A DNA stretch of 64,000 nt from Candidatus Magnetobacterium casense (GCF_000714715.1 NZ_JMFO01000004.1:1-64000); one strand, 5' to 3'. Positions 35,945 through 46,049 are shown, counted from the first letter of the stretch. A program made the numbers and translations. The notes: generated by a model from the letters alone, not told the origin.

Positions 35945-36811
35945 ATGGGGGCAACAGGCACGGAGCACTACAGATGTCCTAACTGTGGAAGGGACATAAT
36001 TACTGATGATAGAAATTGTCCGGATTGCAAAACAACCCTTGCTCCCGTAAACGTAAGGGAGGCACAGCGGACTACCGAACAGGACGCCCTGCAGCGGAGA
36101 TATGACGAGGCTCTTCAGACGGCAAAGAATAATGACACATACGATAACGCAATGATATTTGAAGGGCATCTTAAAAAGTCCTTTGCTGTGATTAACATGG
36201 AGCTTGAAGGTTTACACAGCTTTATAACAACGAAGGATGATAAATACTTACCATATGCCAGACGTGTGAATGCAGGAGAGATGAGGCCATTAGAGGCTGA
36301 ACAGGATATGCTCAGAAGAAAGGTGGACAAAATGCTTTTCGGTGTAGATGGTAGTGATATCTGCTATGCTGCAATTTCCATTGATGGCACCGGGGTTAAG
36401 AAATATGGCAATTACACAATTTGTCTGTCTGACAAGGAGATTAGTACAAGGACTACGCTTCTTGAAGAAGATTCGTTTAAATTTACAGAGAGACACAATC
36501 TTGCTGAACACACCGAAATACCTCCTGGATACAGGGCATTATGGGCAGACAGACACAAGTTAGCTGTTGCAAAGCTTGCCCATAAACTCCAGAATAGCTT
36601 TACTGATTTAGAATATGCTAACATATTAGTAGTAAACAGAGAACGCAGGAATAAGTATGACTTTATAGAAGTACACATATATGATGGCTTTAGGAACGAG
36701 GCTGTAGATAAAGTGTATGGTCCGCCCCCGGCGGATCCAGACGAGGATATATTGTGGTCAGCAGTGAAAGATAAACTTGAAATAAAAGGCAAGCAATGGA
36801 GTGAGAGATGA
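35945..36811 (+). CDS. Zinc-ribbon protein of the NTPase cassette, unknown
   Basis: 288 residues from ATG 35945, which has GGAGG at 35936-35940; an upstream in-frame start at 35915 lacks such a site. Near the N-terminus is a zinc ribbon (CPNCG and CPDC, ten residues apart), then a charged linker (REAQRTTEQDALQRRYDEALQ) and an alpha/beta C-terminal domain I do not recognise (ICYAAISIDGTGVKKYGNYTICL ... ANILVVNRERRNKYDFIEVHIYDGF). It overlaps the TPR gene by four bases (ATGA), so these two are one unit. It could be an adaptor or effector for the large NTPase. Confidence 0.6.
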   Translation: MGATGTEHYRCPNCGRDIITDDRNCPDCKTTLAPVNVREAQRTTEQDALQRRYDEALQTAKNNDTYDNAMIFEGHLKKSFAVINMELEGLHSFITTKDDKYLPYARRVNAGEMRPLEAEQDMLRRKVDKMLFGVDGSDICYAAISIDGTGVKKYGNYTICLSDKEISTRTTLLEEDSFKFTERHNLAEHTEIPPGYRALWADRHKLAVAKLAHKLQNSFTDLEYANILVVNRERRNKYDFIEVHIYDGFRNEAVDKVYGPPPADPDEDILWSAVKDKLEIKGKQWSER

Positions 36812-38702
36812 TTACGGAAGTATATATATCTGGCCAGTTAGGGAAGGCCATATATAAGGAAAACGGTAAGTTATTTCTCATACACAACAAGAAGGACAAT
36901 AAACCTGTTGAGTGTGACAGGCATGATTATTCGCTGTTTTTTGGCGTTGCCGGCGACTATGAGCATATCCTGTATGCCGACACTACGCTTGAAACACTGA
37001 GGAATGAGCTGTCTTTTCGGAGTGCAGCCTTTAATGCGATGACCTTTTTGATAATCGGGATGGACGTTGAGCATAAGGTTGATTTAAAAGAGAAAGCGAT
37101 AAGAAGGGCCCAAGAGATACTTGCCAACAAGGACAGTTTATCGTTTGCCAGGAAGCGGCTTATGTCTTGCCTCCTGCCGGCGGATACCGATATAGACCGG
37201 GCAATAGAGATATCAAGGCGCATGGGGGCCATGTTGACGCTATCAGTATATGAAGAGGTCTTGCGCTCACAGCCTGTCATCGGGCAGGTGCGTGCTATCT
37301 GGGATGACGTTGCCGCCCGCAGGATAGACGGTGAGGATGAGGTTAAACACGCCGAAGGGGTCTTGTTTATAAACGGTATATTTGCCGACTTCGTGTATGC
37401 CGTGATGACTCGTGACATTAGCGTCATTGACGATATGATTTCAAGTGTTCGCAAAAACAGGAAATTGAATGAACAGGTCAAGGGTATTGTGGTCTTGCTG
37501 TATGACATGAGGGCTGCCCTCATCCCGGTGGTCAAGGCAGGTGCAGTGGGTGATGCGGTTGATGATATCGACCCGATTGAAGCACTGATAAAGAATTATA
37601 AGGACAATACGCTACAGTATATAAATCGAAATATTTATCGACGTGAAGTTAAAGATATCGTTGATGAAAAAATAAATGCTATAAAACAGCTCATATCGCA
37701 AAAAAACAGCAAGAACCTTGAACGATGTCTTTACGATGTAAGCTATTACAATCTCAATAATGGAGGGAGTCAGTACCTGGTCATGACTTATTGTAATCTT
37801 GCTATTCATGCAATGCGTATCCATAAATGGGGAATGGCAGAGAGGTTGCTTGATTATGCAACTCTTCCGTATATAAAATATGCGGTTATTTGGGCTTTAC
37901 AGTCTAAACTTTTTGAAATTAAGGATATTTTTGAAAAGACCTTGAGCATATATGACAAAACGGTAGCCTTATCCCAAAATGATGCAGCAGTCTGCTGTGG
38001 CCGTGCGGAGGTCTTGAGGGAACTGGGCAGACTTCCTGAAGCCTTGAGCGCATATGACGAAGCGGTGGCGCTATTCCCAAATGATGCAGCAGCCCGCTGT
38101 GGCCGTGCAGAGGTCTTGAGGGAACTGGACAGGATAGACTATGCCTTGAGTGCATATGACGAAGCGGTGGCGCTGTTCCCCCCGAAATGGCCGTGCGGAG
38201 GTCTTGAGGGAACTGGGCAGACTTCCTGAAGCCTTGAACGCATATGACGAAGTGGTGACGCTGTTCCCAAATGATGCAGCAGCCCACTGTGGCCGTGCAG
38301 AGGTCTTGAGGGAACTGGACAGGATAGACTATGCCTTGAGCGCATATGACGAAGCGGTGGCGCTGTTCCCGGATGATCCAACGACCCGAAATGGCCGTGC
38401 GGAGGTCTTGAGGGAACTGGACAGAATAGACGACGCCTTGAGTGCATATGACGAAACGGTGGCTCTATTCCCAAATGATGCAGCAGCCCGCTGTGGCCGT
38501 GCAGAGGTCTTGAGGGAACTGGACAGGATAGACTATGCCTTGAGCGCATATGACGAAGCGGTGGCCTTATTCCAGATGAATGCCGTAGCCCGATATGACC
38601 GTGCTAAGGTCTTGAGGGAACTGGGCAGGCTTCATGATTGCCTTGAACGCATATGACGAAGCGAGCAGACGTTTGCAGTGCGGAGTAGACAATGTGAAGT
38701 AG
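36808..38702 (+). pseudogene. TPR-repeat protein of the NTPase cassette, frameshifted
   Basis: Intact frame runs 36808-38229 (473 residues). The N-terminal ~370 residues are unknown (MITEVYISGQLGKAIYKENG ... LFFGVAGDYEHILYADTTLETL). Then come tandem 34-residue TPR units (CGRAEVLRELGRLPEALSAYDEAVALFP type). In the third unit 14 bases are missing compared with the equivalent unit at 38378-38391, between two CCC runs (junction at about 38180), which shifts the frame. The reading continues in another frame to 38654, where an extra base near 38636 shifts it again; without it the frame would end at 38702. So the full protein would have about 630 residues. It is either a pseudogene or a phase-variable length variant. 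Confidence 0.75.
37978..38640 (+). repeat. 102-bp tandem repeat encoding TPR units
   Basis: Seven units. The ggccgtgc landmark falls at 37999, 38101, 38189, 38291, 38393, 38495 and 38597, i.e. every 102 bases except 88 between the second and third, which marks the 14-bp loss. Units 2, 4 and 6 are nearly identical. Confidence 0.92.
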
Positions 38703-38716
38703 CCTGATAACAGGGA

Positions 38717-40747
<2,031 letters not shown>

Positions 40748-40755
40748 CTACAGGA

Positions 40756-40786
40756 ATATTAACATGACCGGTGACTTTTTGTTAAT
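40756..40786. repeat. 31-bp direct repeat, left of hicBA
   Basis: Same as 41330-41360 except one base (G for A). Its ends are inverted: ATTAACA at 40758-40764 and TGTTAAT at 40780-40786. It could be a duplicated target, a site-specific junction or an operator. Confidence 0.85.
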
Positions 40787-40838
40787 GGTACACAGGCTTT
40801 AGATAACCGGGTTAGAGAAAAAAAGGAAGGTGTCTAAA

Positions 40839-41087
40839 TTACCCCAAAAGCAAAGATAAGAGCAATAACAACTTTTCGCTTGTTATACCGGCCTTTTTGA
40901 GAATATTCGATAAAGTTCCTTTTCTAAGCGGCCTGTTTGAGTGGATTGGCACCGGGATGGTAATTGTACCATCCTCTGTGGGTTTCTGGTATATTTTATG
41001 GCTACCGGTATGTCTTACTGATTTAAACCCTTCTCTTTCAAGTACTCTGCAAAGTTCTTTGCCGCTTAGGGGAGGCACTTTACCCAT
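40839..41087 (-). CDS. hicA: HicA-type mRNA interferase toxin
   Basis: 82 residues. The double-stranded RNA-binding fold of HicA is clear: LSGKELCRVLEREGFKSVRHTGSHKIYQKP with the catalytic His in GSHKI, then TIPVPIHSNRPLRKGTLSNILKKAGI. HicA cleaves mRNA and is neutralised by HicB, which here is encoded upstream with an 8-base overlap. Order is hicB-hicA, the less usual one. The tail EKLLLLLSLLLG is leucine-rich and odd. Confidence 0.9.
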   Translation of the reverse strand: MGKVPPLSGKELCRVLEREGFKSVRHTGSHKIYQKPTEDGTITIPVPIHSNRPLRKGTLSNILKKAGITSEKLLLLLSLLLG

Positions 41088-41307
41088 TTATAAATAACTC
41101 CAGTTCCTCTTTGATGACCGAATCAGATAAGAAGGGAATGTTATTAACCCCAACAACCTCAATATATCCCTGTGCCGCATCTTTGAGCATGTCAATTGCC
41201 TCGTCTATAGAATCTCCCTCTGTTGTAATATCCAGTTCAGGGCAATACACTATGTATCCACCTTCCTCTGCCGGTATTAATTCCGCTGTAACTTTAACTT
41301 TTCTCAT
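41080..41307 (-). CDS. hicB: HicB-type antitoxin
   Basis: 75 residues: an RNase H-like HicB domain (AEEGGYIVYCPELDITTEGDSIDEAIDMLKDAAQGYIEV). It lacks the C-terminal helix-turn-helix or ribbon-helix-helix domain of longer HicB proteins, so DNA binding would need other parts. Overlaps hicA by 8 bases. Confidence 0.9.
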   Translation of the reverse strand: MRKVKVTAELIPAEEGGYIVYCPELDITTEGDSIDEAIDMLKDAAQGYIEVVGVNNIPFLSDSVIKEELELFING

Positions 41308-41329
41308 GTTTCAACTCCATATGTTTAGT

Positions 41330-41360
41330 ATATTAACATGACCGATGACTTTTTGTTAAT
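41330..41360. repeat. 31-bp direct repeat, right of hicBA
   Basis: Second copy of the repeat at 40756-40786. It lies 8 bases before the start of the aminotransferase gene, so it may be part of that gene's promoter region. Confidence 0.85.
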
Positions 41361-41368
41361 ATAGAGGG

Positions 41369-42235
41369 ATGAAGGTTTGGTTCAACGGAGCGATGTTGCC
41401 GATAGAGAGTGCAACTGTCTCTATCCTTGACCACGGTTTTTTGTATGGTGATGGTGTATTTGAGACGCTGAGGGTCTATGATGGCGTGGTCTTCGAGCTT
41501 GAGGAACACCTGAAGAGACTTTATCGGTCGCTGTCGCTGATCGGTCTGGATATCAGCCTGGATATCGGTCTGGGACAGGATGCCCTCACCGCCGCCATCC
41601 ATGCCACGTTGCAGGCCAACAACCTCAGCAACGCATACGTCAGGGTCACCGTGACCAGGGGCGTGGGCGAACCGGGACTCGACCCGGCTCTGTGCAGCAC
41701 ACCAACGGTAATAGTGTTGGCACGCCCATTTAAACCACACATCGAAAGCTCCATAAAGGTAGCGCTTGTTAAGACGAACAGAAACCTCGCCACTGCCATT
41801 AATCCTGGGATCAAGTCGTTGAACTTCCTCAACAACATCCTCGCCAGGATTGAGGCCAAAGGCGCTATGGCCCAGGAGGCACTGATGGTGAATGTCCGTG
41901 GTCATATATCGGAGTGTACGGTGTCAAACATCTTCTTTGCAAAGGACAGCGTTCTGTACACGCCCTCATTGAGTTGCGGCATCCTTGATGGTGTAACCAG
42001 AGGGCTGGTGCTGAAACTGGCCAGGAAGGAGGGCATTGAAACACGACAAGGGGAGTACTTTCCTGCCACTTTGTACAGGGCCGGCGAGGTCTTTGTGACA
42101 AACACCTCAATGGAGATCATGCCCGTGCATAGAGTTGATGACGTTACATATCCCATCGGGCCGGTGACCGCTGCCCTGCGCAACAGCTTTGCCGCATACA
42201 GAGACGCCTGTGTCAAGCGTGGGAGACCCCGTTGA
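41369..42235 (+). CDS. Class IV aminotransferase (branched-chain / D-amino acid type)
   Basis: 288 residues, PLP fold type [22 protein letters not shown] is the N-terminal signature; the PLP lysine is in [21 protein letters not shown]; the cofactor glutamate region is [21 protein letters not shown]. The YGDGVFE and KSLNFLNN motifs favour branched-chain (IlvE-like) transamination over aminodeoxychorismate lyase, but the subgroups are hard to separate by eye. With IlvC at 12771 it could supply branched-chain amino acids. It starts 8 bases from the right 31-bp repeat. Confidence 0.85.
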   Translation: MKVWFNGAMLPIESATVSILDHGFLYGDGVFETLRVYDGVVFELEEHLKRLYRSLSLIGLDISLDIGLGQDALTAAIHATLQANNLSNAYVRVTVTRGVGEPGLDPALCSTPTVIVLARPFKPHIESSIKVALVKTNRNLATAINPGIKSLNFLNNILARIEAKGAMAQEALMVNVRGHISECTVSNIFFAKDSVLYTPSLSCGILDGVTRGLVLKLARKEGIETRQGEYFPATLYRAGEVFVTNTSMEIMPVHRVDDVTYPIGPVTAALRNSFAAYRDACVKRGRPR

Positions 42236-42366
42236 GGTGCGGTTGCCGATTTATTTACTCTGGCATGTGTCCCATTTACGTTGACGGCAAGCAGAATTCG
42301 CAAGATATGTGTTATACTCAGATTAATGATACGAATTACGATTTATGGATTGAAGGAGGTATTGCA

Positions 42367-42834
42367 ATGAGGTTTTTGGTGGTAGTAGCAATGTGTCTGT
42401 TTACGATGATTAGTATTAATATCGGGGTGGTTTGTGCCGAGGAAATAGGCAGCGTAGATACAAAGTTCAACCTGCTTACGCCTAATCACAAGATAGTCAT
42501 AGAGGCCTTTGACGACCCAAAGGTTGAGGGAGTGACGTGCCATTTGAGCAGGGCGCAGACTGGCGGAATGAAGGGCGCCGTCGGACTGGCCGAAAACCCT
42601 TCGGATGCCTCCATAGCATGTCGTCAGATTGGCACGGTGAAGATTAAGGGCACCCTGAAGGATGGTGAAGATGTCTTTGAAAAGCGGACGTCCGCACTGT
42701 TTAAGAAACTCCAGGTAGTCCGTTTCTATGACAAGAAGCGCAACACGCTCGTATACCTCGTCTATAGCGACAAGATAGTTGAAGGTTCGCCCAAAAACGC
42801 TATCTCTACCGTACCGATAATGCCGTGGAAATAA
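42367..42834 (+). CDS. creA: CreA family protein
   Basis: 155 residues from ATG 42367, which has AAGGAGG at 42353-42359; an upstream open frame is not coding-like. A signal peptide ([22 protein letters not shown]) is followed by the CreA domain: [35 protein letters not shown], and the end [31 protein letters not shown]. CreA is a periplasmic protein of unclear function, named for an old link to carbon catabolite regulation. The last 28 bases form the start of a 99-bp repeat whose other copy is at 50962, so the 3' end of this gene is probably the integration site of the next island. Confidence 0.9.
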   Translation: MRFLVVVAMCLFTMISINIGVVCAEEIGSVDTKFNLLTPNHKIVIEAFDDPKVEGVTCHLSRAQTGGMKGAVGLAENPSDASIACRQIGTVKIKGTLKDGEDVFEKRTSALFKKLQVVRFYDKKRNTLVYLVYSDKIVEGSPKNAISTVPIMPWK

Positions 42835-42905
42835 GGGGTGCATGTCCGCATTGCATCAAATAAATCCTGTGTCCAAGCCCACCTACAGAGTATCACAGGG
42901 TGTCA
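42807..42905 (+). repeat. 99-bp direct repeat, left end of the island (attL-like)
   Basis: Matches 50962-51060 at 97 of 99 bases, 8155 bases apart. It spans the last nine codons of creA and 71 bases downstream. One of the two differences is synonymous in creA (AAA versus AAG) and the stop is kept in both copies. A 15-base piece (tatcacagggtgtca) is repeated again at 42911-42925. Confidence 0.93.
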
Positions 42906-43065
42906 TACGGTATCACAGGGTGTCAAAACTGGGTGCAAACTGCACCCACCCGATGCAGGAATGCGCCCAAAAAGCACCCACCCCTTGGCCGACATAGACC
43001 GTTGTTTTTCCTCGTGCCACGGTATAACGACACTGCACCCAAAAAACACCCACCCAATCCACCAC

Positions 43066-43128
43066 ATGTGAAGTAAACTTCACTGGATTTTCCGTACCGC
43101 CATCGGTTAGCCTATCGGCAGGGTGATG
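43066..43128 (+). repeat. 63-bp direct repeat, left of the RelE-type module
   Basis: Matches 43786-43848 at 61 of 63 bases, 720 bases apart. It begins atgtgaagtaaactt and ends atcggcagggtgatg. The two copies bracket a J-domain relic and a toxin-antitoxin pair. Confidence 0.92.
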
Positions 43129-43132
43129 TGAT

Positions 43133-43252
43133 ATGACCGACATCAACAAGTGCTATGAAATGCTTGGCCTCAAGCTAGGGGCTACAGAGAAAAAGGACGT
43201 CCACTTGAAAATCTCAATCATATATTTCATCATGGCTGCCTATGCCTATTAG
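43133..43252 (+). pseudogene. 5' fragment of a J-domain (DnaJ-like) gene
   Basis: Reads MTDINKCYEMLGLKLGATEK and so on for 39 codons. The first 24 residues match the start of J-domains (Y-E-x-L-G-L-x-x-G-A-T/S); after KDVH the similarity stops and HPD is absent. The break at about 43205 coincides with the edge of the toxin-antitoxin segment, which seems to have replaced the rest. Confidence 0.55.
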
Positions 43253-43480
43253 CTCAATAATATTAGCCTTTAAGATGAATCTAATCCTTATGTCGTAAGT
43301 TACATGGCATGACCAGAAATCTTTTAACTCCCCTGATAGTTTATGCGTCTTTAGAGATTGGTCAAAAGGATTAGAGGTTAAGTTTTTGATTGTCTTTGTA
43401 AAGTCTTTTCGTAACTGTGGATTCTTTTTAAGGAATTTGTTGGCTTGTTTTAAGAAAGCAGGTGTAGCCTTAATCTGCAT
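43214..43480 (-). CDS. RelE/ParE superfamily toxin
   Basis: 88 residues: TPAFLKQANKFLKKNPQLRKDFTKTIKNLTSNPFDQSLKTHKLSGELKDFWSCHV followed by YDIRIRFILKANIIELIGIGSHDEIY. This is the RelE/YafQ-like layout with K-L-x-G-x-L, R-I-R-F and G-S-H-D-E-x-Y. It should be a ribosome-dependent mRNA endonuclease. The antitoxin gene upstream overlaps it by 11 bases. Confidence 0.85.
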   Translation of the reverse strand: MQIKATPAFLKQANKFLKKNPQLRKDFTKTIKNLTSNPFDQSLKTHKLSGELKDFWSCHVTYDIRIRFILKANIIELIGIGSHDEIYD

Positions 43481-43661
43481 CGTCTATCGCCTGCATTAGC
43501 TCCTCAACACTGTTAAAGGTTAGTCTCTCTTCTTGGTTAGAGGTTAAAATCCTATCTTTAGCCTCTTGATATTTCATGAATCTTATAAAATCAATTACCT
43601 CCGATTTCTTTGTATCAGAAAGCTCATTAAACATGTCTATTATTGTAGTTGCATCTGCCAT
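43470..43661 (-). CDS. Antitoxin of the RelE-type pair
   Basis: 63 residues, acidic and helical (IIDMFNELSDTKKSEVIDFIRFMKYQEAKD ... VEELMQAIDDAD). Size, charge and the overlap with the toxin gene identify it as the antitoxin; it resembles short DUF2281-like antitoxins. AGGAGG precedes the ATG at about 43669-43674. Confidence 0.75.
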   Translation of the reverse strand: MADATTIIDMFNELSDTKKSEVIDFIRFMKYQEAKDRILTSNQEERLTFNSVEELMQAIDDAD

Positions 43662-43785
43662 ATCTTACCTCCTTATTAAACGATACCTTAATTTTATTGT
43701 AGTCTTCTAAAAAGTCTTTGTCAACCCCCCCTGTCCCCCTACCCCTCAACGCCACATGAAGTTTTGTTCACATGCTGATTTCGTA

Positions 43786-43848
43786 ATGTGAAGTAAACTT
43801 AACTGGATTTTCCGTACCGCCATCGGTTAGACTATCGGCAGGGTGATG
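43786..43848 (+). repeat. 63-bp direct repeat, right of the RelE-type module
   Basis: Second copy of 43066-43128, with two base differences. It lies 36 bases before the phage repressor-like gene. Confidence 0.92.
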
Positions 43849-43883
43849 ACACATTAAGAAAAATGATGGTAAGGAGGGGACAT

Positions 43884-44324
43884 ATGGAATATTTATATGT
43901 AGCACAGCGGATACGTATGTTAATGAGTTTACAGGGTATGAAGAATGAGGCAGAACTTGAGAAGTTTGCAGAGGTAGAACAGGGTACAATAGCCTTGATA
44001 TCTGATACAAATGTAAAGCCGGACACAAAAACATTGTTTAAGATCGCAAAAGTGTTCAATATACCGACAGAATTGCTATTAACCAAAAACACAATACGTG
44101 CGGGTAAGGTTATTGCTGCATTGTCTATTCAGGAAGAGCATAAAGCAACAATAGCAGAATATTTAGAAAAAGAAACCGATTACCTTAGTAAGGTAGAGAC
44201 GGTAAACAGTAATAGCCATTCAACAGTAACAGAAGGCATCAAACAAACAGCTATTATCACAGAGACCGGCATCAGTCAACAGGTATCATCGAGCGAAAAG
44301 CCGTGTCCATATGGTGGCTTATAG
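43884..44324 (+). CDS. Phage repressor-like helix-turn-helix protein
   Basis: 146 residues from ATG 43884, with AGGAGGGG just upstream; in-frame starts further upstream (43863) are less likely. The N-terminal 65 residues form a Cro/CI-type HTH (VAQRIRMLMSLQGMKNEAELEKFAEVEQGTIALISDTNVKPDTKTLFKIAKVFNIPTELLLT). The C-terminal part is polar and ends PCPYGGL, with no peptidase domain. It is probably the repressor of the decayed prophage, and it is followed by the C4-like RNA and antirepressor fragment. Confidence 0.75.
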   Translation: MEYLYVAQRIRMLMSLQGMKNEAELEKFAEVEQGTIALISDTNVKPDTKTLFKIAKVFNIPTELLLTKNTIRAGKVIAALSIQEEHKATIAEYLEKETDYLSKVETVNSNSHSTVTEGIKQTAIITETGISQQVSSSEKPCPYGGL

Positions 44325-44548
44325 ATGTGTTTATGGTTCTTTCAGGCATATTTAGGGACAAATCTAATTTGGTAATACCATGTACAACAGAGGAACGGAA
44401 CAAAGCCTATAATAGTATTCTCAAAAGCTTTTGTCAATCCCACTTAACAACTAACCCGCACCCGTGTTATCTTAATAGTGGAAGAAATACTCGTGAGCTG
44501 TCCACTGGCTTTATTAGTGGAGTTTTAGTTTATAAGAGGCTTCAAACG

Positions 44549-44608
44549 CCCGGCACTCCACCTAACCGTAAGGCGGTGGCTACTCACGAGGTAGTTGCAA
44601 GTGCCGGG
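44549..44608 (+). ncRNA. C4-type antisense RNA of phage antirepressor loci
   Basis: CCCGGCACT (44549-44557) pairs with AGTGCCGGG (44600-44608), and an inner stem CCACC...GGTGG is capped by taaccgtaaggc. Two antisense boxes match the ribosome-binding site of the next gene: CTCCAC (44556-44561) is complementary to GTGGAG (44637-44642), and CACGAG (44585-44590) to CTCGTG (44634-44639). This is how C4 RNA blocks ant translation in phages P1 and P7. A possible promoter is TTAACA-N17-TTATCT (44444-44472). The RNA may begin earlier than the stem. Confidence 0.65.
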
Positions 44609-44649
44609 ATTTTTAATTCCGGAGATGCAAAAACTCGTGGAGGTACGTT

Positions 44650-44868
44650 ATGAACGTACAAAACAACTTACCAGCAATAACCCAAGTCAATTTTCATGAG
44701 GACACCCTAACCGCAATCGAGCAGGACGGCAACGTATATGTTGCCATGAAACCCATCGTTGAATCTTTAGGGCTTAATTGGGAAGCACAAATCATACGGG
44801 TTAAAAGATATCCTTACCATTTGGTGGGTTTATATAAATTAGTTCCTGGGATAGGGTCAGGGAGTTGA
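44650..44868 (+). pseudogene. Truncated phage antirepressor (P22_AR_N-type N-terminus)
   Basis: The first ~55 residues (ITQVNFHEDTLTAIEQDGNVYVAMKPIVESLGLNWEAQI) match the N-terminal domain of P22-type antirepressors. After IIRVKR the similarity stops and the frame runs 18 residues into the end of the convergent NYN gene. The break is at about 44805-44814. GGAGG at 44639-44643 precedes the ATG and is covered by the C4-type antisense boxes. Confidence 0.75.
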
Positions 44869-45479
44869 CTATTTGCTAAAACTGTCTTTCTAATCATTTT
44901 CCTGAAATCCGCCGTTTTGTTTAATTCTACAGAAGGGGTACAATTATAAGGAATAAACCAACCTATCTGTTTATTAAATTCAGTTTTAACAATATTCAAG
45001 GCTTCTTTTATATCACTATCATTTGATATAACCACAGCACAATCATATCTGTCATGGCATGCGTCATTTAATAAATGCACCGCAAGATTTACGTTTGAGC
45101 CTTTTTCTTTTGTCTCATTAATTTCAATTGTACGGATATACTCTAAGTTGGTGACATTGGATTGTCTTTGTATGTTTGCAGGCTTAACTATAGGTTTTGG
45201 TAAAACCAACTTTCTTTTGTCTGTCAAAAAAAAGCCATAAAAGATTTTTATTTCTGGTATGTAGGACTGCAACGCTCGTAAATAAGTTTTTTGTCGTATA
45301 GGGCGCCCTGGGTCATTTATCCCATTTACAAGAGCTGTAAAATACTTTATCGAAATAATGTTATCTTCAGGTTTTAACAGTCTTTTGCACATATCTTTAA
45401 CATCAAGCCACTTATAGCTTGTGTTCTTCAAGGCTCTGTAATAAAGGTTAAAACCATCTATATATACATAAACACGCAT
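44814..45479 (-). CDS. NYN domain protein (PIN-like nuclease)
   Basis: About 221 residues from the ATG at 45479 (MRVYVYIDGFNLYYRAL); upstream codons of the open frame are non-coding. NYN/LabA-like features: D in YIDGFNLYY, the KGSNVNLAVHLLNDA segment, and YDCAVVISNDSDIKEAL with two acidic residues, then GWFIPYN. Such proteins are predicted metal-dependent RNases. The 3' end lies over the truncated antirepressor. A perfect hairpin followed by T-residues sits 10 bases before the start, so expression may be controlled by attenuation. Confidence 0.85.
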   Translation of the reverse strand: MRVYVYIDGFNLYYRALKNTSYKWLDVKDMCKRLLKPEDNIISIKYFTALVNGINDPGRPIRQKTYLRALQSYIPEIKIFYGFFLTDKRKLVLPKPIVKPANIQRQSNVTNLEYIRTIEINETKEKGSNVNLAVHLLNDACHDRYDCAVVISNDSDIKEALNIVKTEFNKQIGWFIPYNCTPSVELNKTADFRKMIRKTVLANSQLPDPIPGTNLYKPTKW

Positions 45480-45488
45480 AAAAACACA

Positions 45489-45508
45489 GAGGCATCTTTC
45501 GATGCCTC
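45489..45508 (-). terminator. Perfect hairpin with T-tract just before the NYN gene
   Basis: On the minus strand GAGGCATC-GAAA-GATGCCTC is followed by TGTGTTTTT and then the NYN start. An 8-bp stem with a GAAA tetraloop and T-run is an intrinsic terminator shape; its place only 10 bases before the start suggests attenuation, or the end of an upstream transcript. Confidence 0.6.
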
Positions 45509-45598
45509 GTACCCTGGGTCGAAACCACAGGGGAAGTAATATCATAGTCAATATGGTTTAGTCTATAACTACGATGGTATTTTTGTCAACCCCCCGAA

Positions 45599-45656
45599 TT
45601 GCCTCATCTAAAATCTATACGAAACAATACCCGTTGCCTCACTTAAAAATCTATAC
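45599..45656 (+). repeat. Insertion-sequence end, upstream of IS relic
   Basis: Two modules (gcctcatctaaaatctatac and gcctcacttaaaaatctata). Its reverse complement, with few changes, is at 26254-26310. It lies 45 bases before the 38-codon IS fragment at 45701. Confidence 0.65.
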
Positions 45657-45700
45657 GAAATTATAATAAACCTCATATAACAACATTACAGGAGGTTTAT

Positions 45701-45817
45701 ATGTCGTTAAAGAGGAACGAAAGGCAAGCAGTAACAAAGATATTTTCTGAAAGATACAAAGCAGCAGCAATTCTCAGTGATTTTGCAGAATGGCTTTTTA
45801 CAAGTATTTTGCTGTAG
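45701..45817 (+). pseudogene. IS relic: N-terminus of an integrase-type transposase
   Basis: Reads MSLKRNERQAVTKIFSERYKAAAILSDFAEWLFTSILL, preceded by AGGAGG. Helical N-termini of this sort (N-E-R-Q-x-V-T-x-x-x-x-x-R-Y-K) open some DDE/integrase-core transposases. The fragment ends after 38 codons and internal codons seem lost, so it is dead. Confidence 0.45.
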
Positions 45818-46049
45818 ACATAAAAAATATTTTTCGTAAAGATTCTCCACCTTTGCCTGCAACTAGCCTCCAAAAGTTTGGCATTTTGTTCCAGGAAAAG
45901 ACATGGAATGACAAAATTTGCCTCTATGTTTTTTATCCATTATTATGTTAAATTTATACACCAAGAAAAGCAGATTTCAAGGCAAGATTTGCTATCCATA
46001 CTGTTTAATTTGTTGTTTTTCTTGCAAACTAAAATTAGGTCGGTATACA

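Noticed and set aside
37919-38549. Minus-strand ORFs over the TPR array
   Set aside because: They are repeats in antisense caused by the 102-bp periodicity (a multiple of three), not separate genes.
37978-38640. CRISPR-like array
   Set aside because: The periodic repeats are contiguous coding TPR units without unique spacers. No other repeat-spacer pattern was seen in the window.
42838-43071. 77-codon ORF after creA
   Set aside because: It reads the 99-bp repeat and a C-rich hairpin region (gcacccaaaaa-type repeats); no start site and no protein-like pattern.
44303-44653. 116-codon ORF between the repressor and the antirepressor
   Set aside because: It covers the C4-type RNA structure; the codons look random and the structure explains the conservation better.
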